Source of the DNA: JASLDZ01 sp038226305 | GTDB lineage: Bacteria; Pseudomonadota; Alphaproteobacteria; Caulobacterales; Caulobacteraceae | Assembly (NCBI GenBank): GCA_038226305.1 | Contig: JBBRQN010000001.1 | Location: forward strand, 186,001-250,000 | DNA: 64,000 nucleotides | Direction: 5' to 3' | Shown here: positions 24,771 to 33,595 of the stretch, one piece after another | Layout: each line of letters starts with the position of its first letter | How positions within the stretch are numbered: the stretch's first letter is position 1 | Notes under the pieces: generated by a model | The model's input: only the letters and a program-made list of their open reading frames with translations | Databases searched by the model: none | Told to the model about the DNA's origin: nothing | Made by a program: the position numbers and the translations under genes

Positions 24771-25594
24771 AGTTCTCCATCCTCTTCCCGCAACTGCGCG
24801 GCTGGGTCGGACATCTCGCCAACGTGTGGCCGGCCCCGTTCGTGAAGCCGAACTTTGCGATCTTCGAGGTGTTCCACATCCTCACCCTGATCATGCTGGG
24901 CGGCGCATCGATCCTGATCGGCCTGCGGCTGATGGGATCGGGCGTTACCGACGAGAAGCCGTCGGACGTCTACAAGGACATGCGCGTGTGGCTGAACATC
25001 GGCCTGTGGGGCGTGTTCTTCACCGGCATCCTGATCGGCATGGCCAACGCCGAGCGCCTCTACGACAGCGCCGCCTTCCTCGCCAAGATGCTGTGCCTCG
25101 TGGGCGGGATCATGCTGGTCTACGGCGCGACGCGACCTGTGGCCCTGGCCGACGGGGAAATCTCGACTAGCGCCCTGGTCTGGGGTGGCCTTGGCACCCT
25201 CCTGTGGCTGGGCGCCATCGTGGTGTTCCTCACCGGCGGGCTGATCACGCCCGGCCTTTACCATGTGCTCACCGCGGCGGCCCTGATCGTCGCCTTCGTG
25301 ACCAAGGGGCGGCAGCGCTGGATCTACGCGGCGGGCCTCGGCGCGGTGCTGATCGCCATGTACGTGGCCACCCACGTCATCCTGCAGCCTGACGATCTGA
25401 AGAACGCCGATCCGGCCAACGTGGCCCTGGCCTGGCTGGCCGGCCTGTGGATCTTCGGCTTCGCGGGCTGGGCGGTGTGGAGCGGCAGCCGCGGGGCCAC
25501 GCCCTCGGGCCTGTTCGTCAAGGCGCTCGGCTACGTCACCATCCTCGTGTGGGTGACGGCGGCGGCAGGCGGTCGCTGGATCGCCTTCGCCTGA
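24767..25594 (+). CDS. DUF6644-like integral membrane protein, second of a tandem pair
   Basis: This 275-residue protein has about seven hydrophobic spans. Its first half repeats the pattern of the preceding protein: FEVFHILTLIMLGG (His37) then LRLMG, and later GVFFTGILIGMANAERLYDS. The C-terminal half is extra, with LYHVLTAA and ATHVIL adding membrane histidines. The GTG at 24767 overlaps the upstream stop, so the pair is cotranslated and probably forms a complex. Function unknown. Confidence 0.75.
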   Translation: MKFSILFPQLRGWVGHLANVWPAPFVKPNFAIFEVFHILTLIMLGGASILIGLRLMGSGVTDEKPSDVYKDMRVWLNIGLWGVFFTGILIGMANAERLYDSAAFLAKMLCLVGGIMLVYGATRPVALADGEISTSALVWGGLGTLLWLGAIVVFLTGGLITPGLYHVLTAAALIVAFVTKGRQRWIYAAGLGAVLIAMYVATHVILQPDDLKNADPANVALAWLAGLWIFGFAGWAVWSGSRGATPSGLFVKALGYVTILVWVTAAAGGRWIAFA

Positions 25595-25635
25595 GTGCCA
25601 GCGACGGCGGCCGTGTGGCCGTCGCCCGTTCGGCG

Positions 25636-26121
25636 TCAGACCGGCTCGGAAGGCGTCTGCATTCCTGTGCCCGGCGCGCCGTAGAGCACCCGCGCCCGGG
25701 CTTCGAAACAGGCGATCAGCTTGTCGACGGCGCGATCGAAGTTGGCGGCCAGTACCATGTCGAGCAGGCGCGACTTGAATTCGAAGTCGATGTCGAAGAT
25801 CACCCGCGATCCTTGGCCCTCAGGGGTGAAGCGCCACCGGTTGGTCAGCCGCCGGAACGGCCCGCGCAGAAGGCCGACGTCGATGGTGTTGGTGGTGGCG
25901 TCGCGCCGCACGGCCGTGGCGAAGCGCTCCTGCAGGAACGCGAAGCCCACCGCCGCCTCGGCATCCACACGGTCCGCGCCCTCCCCGTCCGCCCGGGGCG
26001 GCTGGGCGGCCATGTGCGTGATCCACGGGACAAATTCGGGATAGCGCGCCACATCGCCCACCAGCGCGAACAGCTGCGCGGGCGTGTAGGGCAAGAGGCG
26101 CTCCACGTGATGGCGCGGCAT
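25636..26121 (-). CDS. START/COQ10-like lipid-binding protein (RatA family)
   Basis: This 161-residue SRPBCC-fold protein resembles Coq10, a ubiquinone-binding chaperone: RLLPYTPAQLFALVGDVARYPEFVPW opens the fold in two conserved stretches, followed by FAFLQERFATAV, RWRFTPEG, FDIDFEFKS and the C-terminal helix. Database labels as a RatA toxin come from one E. coli homologue; with lipA immediately upstream (7 bp), a role in quinone handling is more likely here. Confidence 0.88.
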   Translation of the reverse strand: MPRHHVERLLPYTPAQLFALVGDVARYPEFVPWITHMAAQPPRADGEGADRVDAEAAVGFAFLQERFATAVRRDATTNTIDVGLLRGPFRRLTNRWRFTPEGQGSRVIFDIDFEFKSRLLDMVLAANFDRAVDKLIACFEARARVLYGAPGTGMQTPSEPV

Positions 26122-26128
26122 GGGAAGG

Positions 26129-27091
<963 letters not shown>

Positions 27092-27141
27092 GCGCGGTAG
27101 ATCGCCCTTCCTGCCCTCGCGATCAAGTTGGCTAGTGGATT

Positions 27142-28359
27142 TCAGCTAAACCGGTAGAGGTCGGCATCCGGGTCGGGCCGCCCGCGGATCGCGGCGGAGA
27201 CGATCTGGCTGGCGATCACCGAATAGGTGATGCCGTTCCCCCCGAAACCCATCACCGCATAGCCGTTCGGCAGGCCGGGTATGGCCCCGATCAGCGGCAT
27301 GCTGGTGGCGCTCTGCCCGAAGGCGCCGGACCAGGCGTAGTCGGCCTCCAGCGCCATCCCCGGCATCAGGGCCTCGAACCTGGAAAGGATTCGCTTGGGC
27401 TTGGTTTGCAGGGCCTTGGGATCGCTGTGGCGCGTGGGCGATTCCTCGTCCTCGCCGCCGATCACCAGCCGACCGTCGTCGCTCATGCGGAAGTAGAGGT
27501 ACGGATCAGAGGCTTCCCACACGAGGTGGTCGGCCATCCACGCGGGCGGGGCCTTCACCGGCTGGGTCGCCAGGGCCCAGGTGGAGATGATCTGCGCGCC
27601 ATCGGTGGGAACGATCCTGGGGAAGGCATAGCCGCAGCAGAACACCACGTGCCGGGCCTGCACCTCCAAACCGGAGTCTGTGCCCAGCGTCAGGTGGTCC
27701 CTGCCCCTGAACACGTCGGTCACTTCCACGGGCGAGTAGACCTTGGCGCCGTTGCCCGCGGCGCGCCGTAGAAGGCCAGCCGCCAGTCGGCCGGGATCGG
27801 CCCTTGCCGCCCCGGTGGAGACGATGGCCCCCGTGCGGTCGAAGCCGAACTGGCTGCGCAGTTCGCCAGGGGTGAGGTAGGCCGACTGGAAGCCGAGGTC
27901 GGCACGCGCCTTCGCTTCCGTGGCCAGGGCGCGCGATCCGTATTCGTCGCCCGCCAGGTAGAGCGAGGTCTGGTCGCGGAAGGCGCAGCGGATGCGCTCC
28001 TTCGTCACCATGCCCTTCAGGGCCGCCATCGCCGCGTGTGTGCGCCGGTAGACGCGCCTGGCGTTCGCGTCGCCGATCTGCTCGCCCAGAGCTGTGAGCG
28101 GCTTGTCGAGCTCCCACTGCAGCATGGCGGTGGAGGCGATGGTGCTGCCCTGCAGTGGCGCATTGCGATCCAGCACCGCCACGCTGAAATGCGGGGCTAG
28201 GGCGTGGGCCATGAAGGCCCCGCTGATGCCGGCGCCGATGATGGCCACATCGACCACCAGCGCCTCGCGCATCCGCCGCGTCGCCACGCCTGAGCCGACG
28301 CTGTCCATCCACAGCGACCGGCCCGAGTGCAGGTCGCGCTTTTGAGTCGATCCGTCCAA
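27142..28359 (-). CDS. FAD-dependent oxidoreductase, DAO family
   Basis: The 405-residue protein has an N-terminal Rossmann motif (DVAIIGAGISGAFMA) and a DAO-type C-terminus (YAWSGAFGQSATSMPLIG, GFGGNGITYSVIASQ). It resembles gamma-glutamylputrescine oxidase/glycine oxidase-type flavoenzymes; an amine or N-methyl amino acid substrate is likely but unspecified. The TTG at 28359 has a strong GGGGAGG six bases upstream; internal ATGs at 28308 and 28272 have weak sites. It lies between lipA and the small unknown gene on the same strand. Confidence 0.85.
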   Translation of the reverse strand: MDGSTQKRDLHSGRSLWMDSVGSGVATRRMREALVVDVAIIGAGISGAFMAHALAPHFSVAVLDRNAPLQGSTIASTAMLQWELDKPLTALGEQIGDANARRVYRRTHAAMAALKGMVTKERIRCAFRDQTSLYLAGDEYGSRALATEAKARADLGFQSAYLTPGELRSQFGFDRTGAIVSTGAARADPGRLAAGLLRRAAGNGAKVYSPVEVTDVFRGRDHLTLGTDSGLEVQARHVVFCCGYAFPRIVPTDGAQIISTWALATQPVKAPPAWMADHLVWEASDPYLYFRMSDDGRLVIGGEDEESPTRHSDPKALQTKPKRILSRFEALMPGMALEADYAWSGAFGQSATSMPLIGAIPGLPNGYAVMGFGGNGITYSVIASQIVSAAIRGRPDPDADLYRFS

Positions 28360-28436
28360 TGCCGCCTCCCCGCCGATCTGCGGCGCGCCACGGCAACGCT
28401 CAAGCCTTCATCGCGATCCCCATGGCGGGGCCAGGC

Positions 28437-28946
28437 TCAGGGCTTTCGCAGGGGCTCGAGCGCGGGCGTGACTGCGCCCTCCCGCACCGCATAGATCAGC
28501 ACCGGCCGCCCGGCCTCGTCGGAGCCCGCAGAGACGGTTGCGTGCCCGTCATCCACCAGGGTCTCAAGCCTCTTGGCGGGCGAACCCGGAGCGGCGTCGG
28601 TCAGGATGCCCACCTCGAACAGGTGCCGCTCGCTCGACGGTTCCGGAGGCGGGGCCGGGTCAGGCATCGGCGCGGGAGCGCGCGCAGGCTCGAGGCGCAT
28701 GCGCTGGGGCTGGGCCTGCTCGGGCAGGTCGCGCAGCCTTGCGACCACCTCGTCCCACACCGCACGGACGACGGCTGCGGCCTGGGGGTCGGAGCACTTC
28801 ATCCGCGCCACGTCGAGCGGAGCCGCCAGGGTCTGGCCGAGGGCCTCGTTCAGCGCGCGCGCGACTTCGGCCTCGAACTCTGGGCTGCGGCGGAAGCGGT
28901 CCACGCGCACCCGCGTCAGTGTTTCCGAAATCAGGCCCCGAGCCAC
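28437..28946 (-). CDS. Hypothetical protein, not recognised
   Basis: A 169-residue frame follows lpdA on the same strand. The N-terminal half is helical and charged (RFRRSPEFEAEVARALNEAL, then DEVVARLRDLP), the middle is a Pro-rich linker (PAPMPDPAPPPEP), and the C-terminal part (HLFEVGILTDA, KRLETLVDDGHATVSAG) looks like a small alpha/beta domain. No signal peptide or membrane span is seen. I used GTG at 28946 with GGAG upstream; earlier starts (ATG 28988, TTG 29018) add Trp/Arg/Pro-rich sequence unlike coding. Function unknown. Confidence 0.6.
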   Translation of the reverse strand: MARGLISETLTRVRVDRFRRSPEFEAEVARALNEALGQTLAAPLDVARMKCSDPQAAAVVRAVWDEVVARLRDLPEQAQPQRMRLEPARAPAPMPDPAPPPEPSSERHLFEVGILTDAAPGSPAKRLETLVDDGHATVSAGSDEAGRPVLIYAVREGAVTPALEPLRKP

Positions 28947-29029
28947 GTCAGTCGATCTCCGGGGCTGCGGCGCCCAGCCCACGATCATGCAGGATCGCGG
29001 CCAAACCCGCCACGGCAAAGCTTAATAGT

Positions 29030-30439
29030 TCAGCTGTTCAGCACGATCCCAAAGGCATCGAGGCTGGCCTCGTGCATGGCCTCGCTCATGGTCGGATGCG
29101 GGAATACCGTGGCGAAGAGTTCCGCCTCGGTCGCTTCCAGCGTCATGGCGACGGCGAAGCCCTGGATCATCTCGGTGACCTCGGCTCCCAGCATATGCGC
29201 CCCGATCAGGGCGCCCGTTCTGGCATCGAACACAGTCTTCACGAAGCCATCGGTCTCGCCAGAGGCGATGGCCTTGCCGTTGGCGCGGAACGGGAAGCGG
29301 CCGACCTTCACCGCGCGCCCCTCCGCTTTGGCCTGCGCCTCCGTCAGGCCGACGCTGGCGATCTGGGGCTGGGAATAGGTGCAGCTTGGGATGGGCGTCG
29401 TGAGGGCGGGTGGCGCCTTTCCTGCGATCGCCTCCACCGCATGCACACCTTCGTGGCTGGCCTTGTGAGCGAGCCAGGGGGCGCCGGCCACGTCGCCGAT
29501 GGCATAGAGGCCCGGCACGTTGGTGGCGCAGTGGGCATCGGTGGCCACGTGGCCGCGGTCGAGCGTGACGCCCAGCGCCTCCAGCCCCAGGCCCTCGACG
29601 TTGGCGCTGATACCCACCGCCACGATGGCGCGCTCGGCGGTGAGCGTCTCTGTCTTGCCGCCCTGCTCCACGGTGAGGGTCACGCCCTCCCCGCCCCGCT
29701 CGAGCTTCGTGACCTTGGCGCCGACCCGGAAGGCCATGCCACGCTTCTCGTAGGCCTTGCGGGCGGCGGTCGAGACCTCCTCGTCCTCCACGGGCAGGAT
29801 GCGAGACAGGGCCTCGACCACGGTCACCTTGGCACCCAGGGCGTTGTAGAAACTGCCGAATTCCACCCCGATCGCGCCGGAGCCGATGATGAGCAGGCTC
29901 TTCGGCATGGCCTTGGGCGTCATGGCATCGCGATAGGTCCACACCCGATCGCCGTCGGACTTCAGCCCGATGGCCGGAATCTCCTTGGCGCGGGCACCGG
30001 TGGCCAGAATCACGGCCCTGGCCTGCAGGGTGCGCTTTGTCCCGCCCTTGGCGGGAGTAACGATCACGCTGGGCGCAGCTGAGCCCTTCTCAAGCGTGGC
30101 GACGCCCTCGATCACCTCGATCTTGTTCTTCTTCATCAGGAACGCGACGCCCTGGTTCAGCTGTTTGGCGATGCCGCGCGACCGGGCGATCACCGCCGGA
30201 AAGTCGAACGTCGCCGCGCCCGCCGACAGCCCATAGTCCTGCAGGTGGCCTAGCTGGGCGTAGACCTCGCCCGACTTCAGCAGGGCCTTGGTGGGGATGC
30301 ACCCCCAGTTGAGGCAGATGCCGCCCAGAAGCTCGCGCTCCACGAGGGCGACCTTCATGCCGAGCTGCGCCCCCCGGATCGCGGCCGTGTAGCCGCCGGG
30401 GCCGGAGCCGATGACGATGAGGTCGTAGTCCGTGGCCAT
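29030..30439 (-). CDS. lpdA: Dihydrolipoyl dehydrogenase (E3)
   Basis: E3 reoxidises dihydrolipoyl groups of the pyruvate dehydrogenase complex with NAD. The 469-residue protein has the FAD motif IGSGPGGYTAA, the redox disulfide in GGICLNWGCIPTK (Cys42, Cys47), the NAD motif IGSGAIGVEFG and the C-terminal active-site HPTMSEAMHE. The ATG at 30439 is chosen; 20 codons upstream are open but not conserved. pdhC ends 5 bp upstream. Confidence 0.96.
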   Translation of the reverse strand: MATDYDLIVIGSGPGGYTAAIRGAQLGMKVALVERELLGGICLNWGCIPTKALLKSGEVYAQLGHLQDYGLSAGAATFDFPAVIARSRGIAKQLNQGVAFLMKKNKIEVIEGVATLEKGSAAPSVIVTPAKGGTKRTLQARAVILATGARAKEIPAIGLKSDGDRVWTYRDAMTPKAMPKSLLIIGSGAIGVEFGSFYNALGAKVTVVEALSRILPVEDEEVSTAARKAYEKRGMAFRVGAKVTKLERGGEGVTLTVEQGGKTETLTAERAIVAVGISANVEGLGLEALGVTLDRGHVATDAHCATNVPGLYAIGDVAGAPWLAHKASHEGVHAVEAIAGKAPPALTTPIPSCTYSQPQIASVGLTEAQAKAEGRAVKVGRFPFRANGKAIASGETDGFVKTVFDARTGALIGAHMLGAEVTEMIQGFAVAMTLEATEAELFATVFPHPTMSEAMHEASLDAFGIVLNS

Positions 30440-30444
30440 CGCGG

Positions 30445-31767
30445 TCACGCCAGAAGGGTGATGGGGTCTTCGACGAAGCCCCGGAAGGCCTGAAGCCACT
30501 TGGCACCGGTCGCGCCGTCCACCACCCGGTGGTCGCAGGTTAGTGTGACGGTCATCACGGTGGCGATGGCCAGTTCGCCCCCCTTGACCACCGACCTCTT
30601 CTCGCCCGCGCCCACAGACAGGATGCAGCCCTGCGGCTCGTTGATGATCGCAGCGAACTCGCGGATGCCGAACATGCCGAGGTTGGAGATCGAGAAGGTG
30701 CCGCCGAGGTATTCCTCGGGCTTCAGCTTCTTGGTGCGGGCTCGCTCGGCCAGATCCTTCATGGCCACGGCGATCTCGGCCAGGGTGCGGTTCTCCGCCT
30801 CGCGGATGATGGGCGTGATCAGCCCGTGCTCCACCGCGACCGCCACGGCGATGTCGGCGTGGTGGTGCCGGGCGATGCCTTCGGGGGTGTAGCTGGCGTT
30901 GGCGGCGGGGCTGGCCTTGAGGGCGGCGGCGGCGGCCTTGATCAGCATGTCGTTCACGCTCACCCGGATGTCGCGACCCATCAGCGATGTGTTGATGCGC
31001 GAGCGCGCGTCGAGCAGGCGGTCGATCTGCAGGTCGATGGTGAGCGGGAAGGTCGGGATCGTGGTCGCGCTCTCGGTCATGCGCCGGGCGATGGTCTTGC
31101 GCATCCCGTCCAGCGGCTCGAGATCATAGGAGCCGTCGGGGATGCCCATCTGTGCCAGGGTACGCACGGTGGCCGGGGCGGCTGGAGCGGAGGCCGCGGC
31201 CGGGCTCTTGTTAGGCTGCGGGGAGCCGATGTCCGCGGCGATGATCCGCCCGTGCGGGCCGGAACCCATAAGCGCGGACAGCGCCACGCCCTTCTCCTTC
31301 GCGAGGCGGCGGGCGAGCGGCGTCGCAAACAGGCGGGCGCCGTCTTGCGACGGCTGGCCCCCTCCGACCGCTAAGCGGCCACCTCCCCCGCTCCGCGGGG
31401 GAGACCTGGAAGCGGTGCCGTCGTTTCCGGGCTTCCCCGCGGGCGGGGGAGCTGTCGGCGTAGCCGACTGAGAGGGCGAGCCATGCAATCCGTCACCCGC
31501 CGCAGCCTCGGCAGGAGCAGGTGCCTCGCCCTCACCCTTCAGCCGGGCGATGGCGGTGTTCACCTTCACGCCTTCGGTGCCGGCAGCCACGAGGATGGCT
31601 TCCACCACGCCTTCATCGACGGCTTCGACCTCCATCGTGGCCTTGTCAGTCTCGATCTCGGCGATCACGTCGCCGGACTTCACCACGTCGCCGACCTTCA
31701 CGTTCCACTTGGAGAGGACGCCCTCCTCCATCGTGGGCGACAGGGCGGGCATCAGCACGTCGGTCAC
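30445..31767 (-). CDS. pdhC: Pyruvate dehydrogenase E2, dihydrolipoamide acetyltransferase
   Basis: E2 transfers acetyl from lipoyl to CoA and forms the complex core. Order: lipoyl domain (residues 1-78, lipoyl Lys42 in ETDKATMEV), a long linker, the E1/E3-binding domain (ATPLARRLAKEKGVAL), and the catalytic domain with CDHRVVDG near the end. Start is GTG at 31767, overlapping the GFA gene stop as GTGA. Linker residues about 97-137 are encoded by a palindromic repeat (31361-31468), giving an odd Pro/Ser then Gly-rich composition in place of the usual Ala/Pro linker. Confidence 0.95.
   Translation of the reverse strand: MTDVLMPALSPTMEEGVLSKWNVKVGDVVKSGDVIAEIETDKATMEVEAVDEGVVEAILVAAGTEGVKVNTAIARLKGEGEAPAPAEAAAGDGLHGSPSQSATPTAPPPAGKPGNDGTASRSPPRSGGGGRLAVGGGQPSQDGARLFATPLARRLAKEKGVALSALMGSGPHGRIIAADIGSPQPNKSPAAASAPAAPATVRTLAQMGIPDGSYDLEPLDGMRKTIARRMTESATTIPTFPLTIDLQIDRLLDARSRINTSLMGRDIRVSVNDMLIKAAAAALKASPAANASYTPEGIARHHHADIAVAVAVEHGLITPIIREAENRTLAEIAVAMKDLAERARTKKLKPEEYLGGTFSISNLGMFGIREFAAIINEPQGCILSVGAGEKRSVVKGGELAIATVMTVTLTCDHRVVDGATGAKWLQAFRGFVEDPITLLA
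31361..31468. repeat. Palindromic repeat element within the pdhC linker
   Basis: Stacked inverted repeats lie in the coding sequence: CCGCT/AGCGG (31368-31378), a perfect CTCCCCCGC/GCGGGGGAG stem (31383-31403), CCCCGC/GCGGGG (31435-31448) and GTCGGC/GCCGAC (31454-31468). The C-run hairpins plus a GTCGGC-GTA-GCCGAC arm match my recollection of dispersed intergenic repeats in Caulobacterales genomes. It stays in frame with pdhC. Confidence 0.7.
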
Positions 31768-32180
31768 GCCCGATCTCCTTCGTGGCTAAGATGCGCGAGG
31801 CTGGCCCCGTGCAACTCCCAGTTCGCGCCGTCGAACACCGTCAGCTCAAGCTTGGGCGCGGTGGAGGCGTCGAGGCAGCGCGCGTTTACCGACCACCCGT
31901 CGGGGTTGGAGCGCGGGCGATAGACAGCCTTCACCCCGCAGGTGGAGCAGAACAGGTGCCGGGCGACGCCGGTGTTGAAGGTGTAGCTCGTCAGACGGTC
32001 AGCCCCCTGCACCAGCCGGAAGCGGCTCTCCGAAACGATCACATGCCGAAAGCCGGTCATGGTGCAGATCGAGCAGGTGCAGTCCTGCGCCTCGACCACG
32101 TCGGGCGTCAGCGCCTCAAAGCGCACCGCGCCGCAATGACACCCGCCGCCCCGCCACCTCATGTCGGAGGCCGCGCTCAT
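31764..32180 (-). CDS. GFA/CENP-V-fold zinc protein
   Basis: This 138-residue protein has the zinc-ligand set of the Gfa family: GGCHCGAVRFE, CTCSIC and CSTCGVK. Gfa itself was named for S-hydroxymethylglutathione synthesis; most relatives have no proven activity. It sits inside the pdh operon between E1-beta and E2, overlapping pdhB as ATGA (start ATG 32180) and pdhC as GTGA, so it is translated with the complex. Its role there is unknown. Confidence 0.88.
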   Translation of the reverse strand: MSAASDMRWRGGGCHCGAVRFEALTPDVVEAQDCTCSICTMTGFRHVIVSESRFRLVQGADRLTSYTFNTGVARHLFCSTCGVKAVYRPRSNPDGWSVNARCLDASTAPKLELTVFDGANWELHGASLAHLSHEGDRA

Positions 32181-33595
32181 CGATAGGTGACGGCCTTCAC
32201 CGCTTGGATGATCTTCTCCACGTTCGGAAGCGCCAGCGCTTCCAGGTTCGCGGCGTAGGGCATGGGCACGTCTTCGCCGGAGACGCGGGTGGGCGGGGCG
32301 TCGAGCCAGTCAAAGGCGTTCTCCACCACGCGCTGGCAAACTTCGCCCGCGATGCCGAAGGCCGACCAGCCCTCCTCCACGGCCACGAGACGGTTGGTCT
32401 TCTTAACGCTCTCCACCACGGTCATGTGGTCGAGCGGGCGGAGCGAGCGCAGGTCGATCACCTCGGCCTCGATCCCCTCCTTGGCGAGCTCTTCGGCCGC
32501 CTGCAGCGACAGGCCCACCATGCGGGCGATGGCGGTGATCGTGACGTGCGAGCCCACCCGGCGCACCTTCGCCTTGCCGATGGGGAGCACGAAGTCGTCG
32601 CCCTCCGGCACGTCGAACTCCTGCCCGTACATCATCTCGTTTTCGAGGAAGACGACCGGGTTGGGATCGCGGATCGCCGCCTTGAGGAGGCCCTTGGCGT
32701 CGGCCGCGTCGTAGGGCGCGATCACCTTCAGGCCGGGCACGCTGCCGTACCAGGCCGAGTAATCCTGGCTGTGCTGAGCCCCCACCCGCGCCGCCGCGCC
32801 GTTGGGTCCGCGAAACACGATGGGGCAACGGATCTGCCCGCCGGACATGTAGAGAGTCTTGGCCGCCGAGTTCACGATGGAGTCGATCGCCTGCATGGCG
32901 AAGTTGAAGGTCATGAACTCCACGATCGGCTTAAGACCGCCGAAGGCCGCTCCGACGCCGAGCTGGGCGAACCCGTATTCGGTGATGGGCGTATCGACGA
33001 CGCGGCGCTCGCCGAACTCCTGCAGGAGGTCGCGGCTCACCTTGTAGGCGCCCTGATACTGGCCCACCTCCTCGCCCATCAGGAAGACCGTCTCGTCGCG
33101 CCGCATCTCCTCGGCCATGGCGTCGCGCAAGGCGTCGCGCACGGTGGTCTTGATCAGCTTGGCCCCTGCCGGGGTTTCGGGGTCGGCGGCGGGGCCTTGA
33201 GATGCCGACCGGGGTTTGGGTTGTGCGTGCTTCGAGGCGGTCGCTGACGCTCCCTCCTCAGCATGACGGACGTTGTCGGCGGGTTCAGGGGAGGCAACTT
33301 CTCCACCTTCGTCATCCTGAGGAGCCGGCGCAGCCTGTGTCTCGAAGGATGCAGCCCCCTCGCCCTTCAGGCGGGCAATGGGCGTGTTGACCTTCACGCC
33401 CTCCGCCCCCGCATCGACCAGGAGCGCCTCGACCACGCCCTCGTCGACGGCCTCGACCTCCATGGTCGCCTTGTCCGTTTCGATCTCGGCGATCACGTCG
33501 CCCGAGCTCACGGTGTCGCCGACCTTGATGTTCCACTTGGAAAGCGTGCCCTCCTCCATCGTCGGAGAGAGCGCGGGCATGAGGATGTCGGTCAC
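32177..33595 (-). CDS. pdhB: Pyruvate dehydrogenase E1 beta subunit with N-terminal lipoyl domain
   Basis: With PdhA it decarboxylates pyruvate and acetylates lipoyl groups. The 472-residue protein begins with a lipoyl domain (1-78, Lys42 in ETDKATMEV), then a linker, then the transketolase-like E1-beta body (RDALRDAMAEEM, GEEVGQYQGAYKV, AGHNGA-like RGPNGAAARVGAQHSQ) and C-terminal domain. Lipoylated E1-beta is known in alphaproteobacteria. Linker residues about 82-122 are encoded by two inverted copies of a repeat. GTG at 33595 overlaps the pdhA stop as GTGA. Confidence 0.95.
   Translation of the reverse strand: MTDILMPALSPTMEEGTLSKWNIKVGDTVSSGDVIAEIETDKATMEVEAVDEGVVEALLVDAGAEGVKVNTPIARLKGEGAASFETQAAPAPQDDEGGEVASPEPADNVRHAEEGASATASKHAQPKPRSASQGPAADPETPAGAKLIKTTVRDALRDAMAEEMRRDETVFLMGEEVGQYQGAYKVSRDLLQEFGERRVVDTPITEYGFAQLGVGAAFGGLKPIVEFMTFNFAMQAIDSIVNSAAKTLYMSGGQIRCPIVFRGPNGAAARVGAQHSQDYSAWYGSVPGLKVIAPYDAADAKGLLKAAIRDPNPVVFLENEMMYGQEFDVPEGDDFVLPIGKAKVRRVGSHVTITAIARMVGLSLQAAEELAKEGIEAEVIDLRSLRPLDHMTVVESVKKTNRLVAVEEGWSAFGIAGEVCQRVVENAFDWLDAPPTRVSGEDVPMPYAANLEALALPNVEKIIQAVKAVTYR
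33228..33268 (-). repeat. Palindromic repeat copy A within the pdhB linker
   Basis: Read on the minus strand it begins CGTCATGCTGAGGAG and ends CTCGAAGCA. It shares these ends with copy B (33310-33351) in opposite orientation. It encodes part of the linker around RHAEEGASATASKHA. Confidence 0.7.
33310..33351 (+). repeat. Palindromic repeat copy B within the pdhB linker
   Basis: Plus strand: CGTCATCCTGAGGAG (33310-33324), a GC-rich middle, and CTCGAAGGATG (33341-33351). The ends are imperfect inverted repeats (CATCC...GAG against CTC...GGATG). This resembles a dispersed repeat common between genes in several alphaproteobacterial genomes, from memory. Confidence 0.7.

Noticed and set aside
25636..26121. 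Toxin interpretation (RatA) of the START-domain protein
   Set aside because: No antitoxin partner is present, and adjacency to lipA plus the Coq10-like fold fits a quinone-binding role better.
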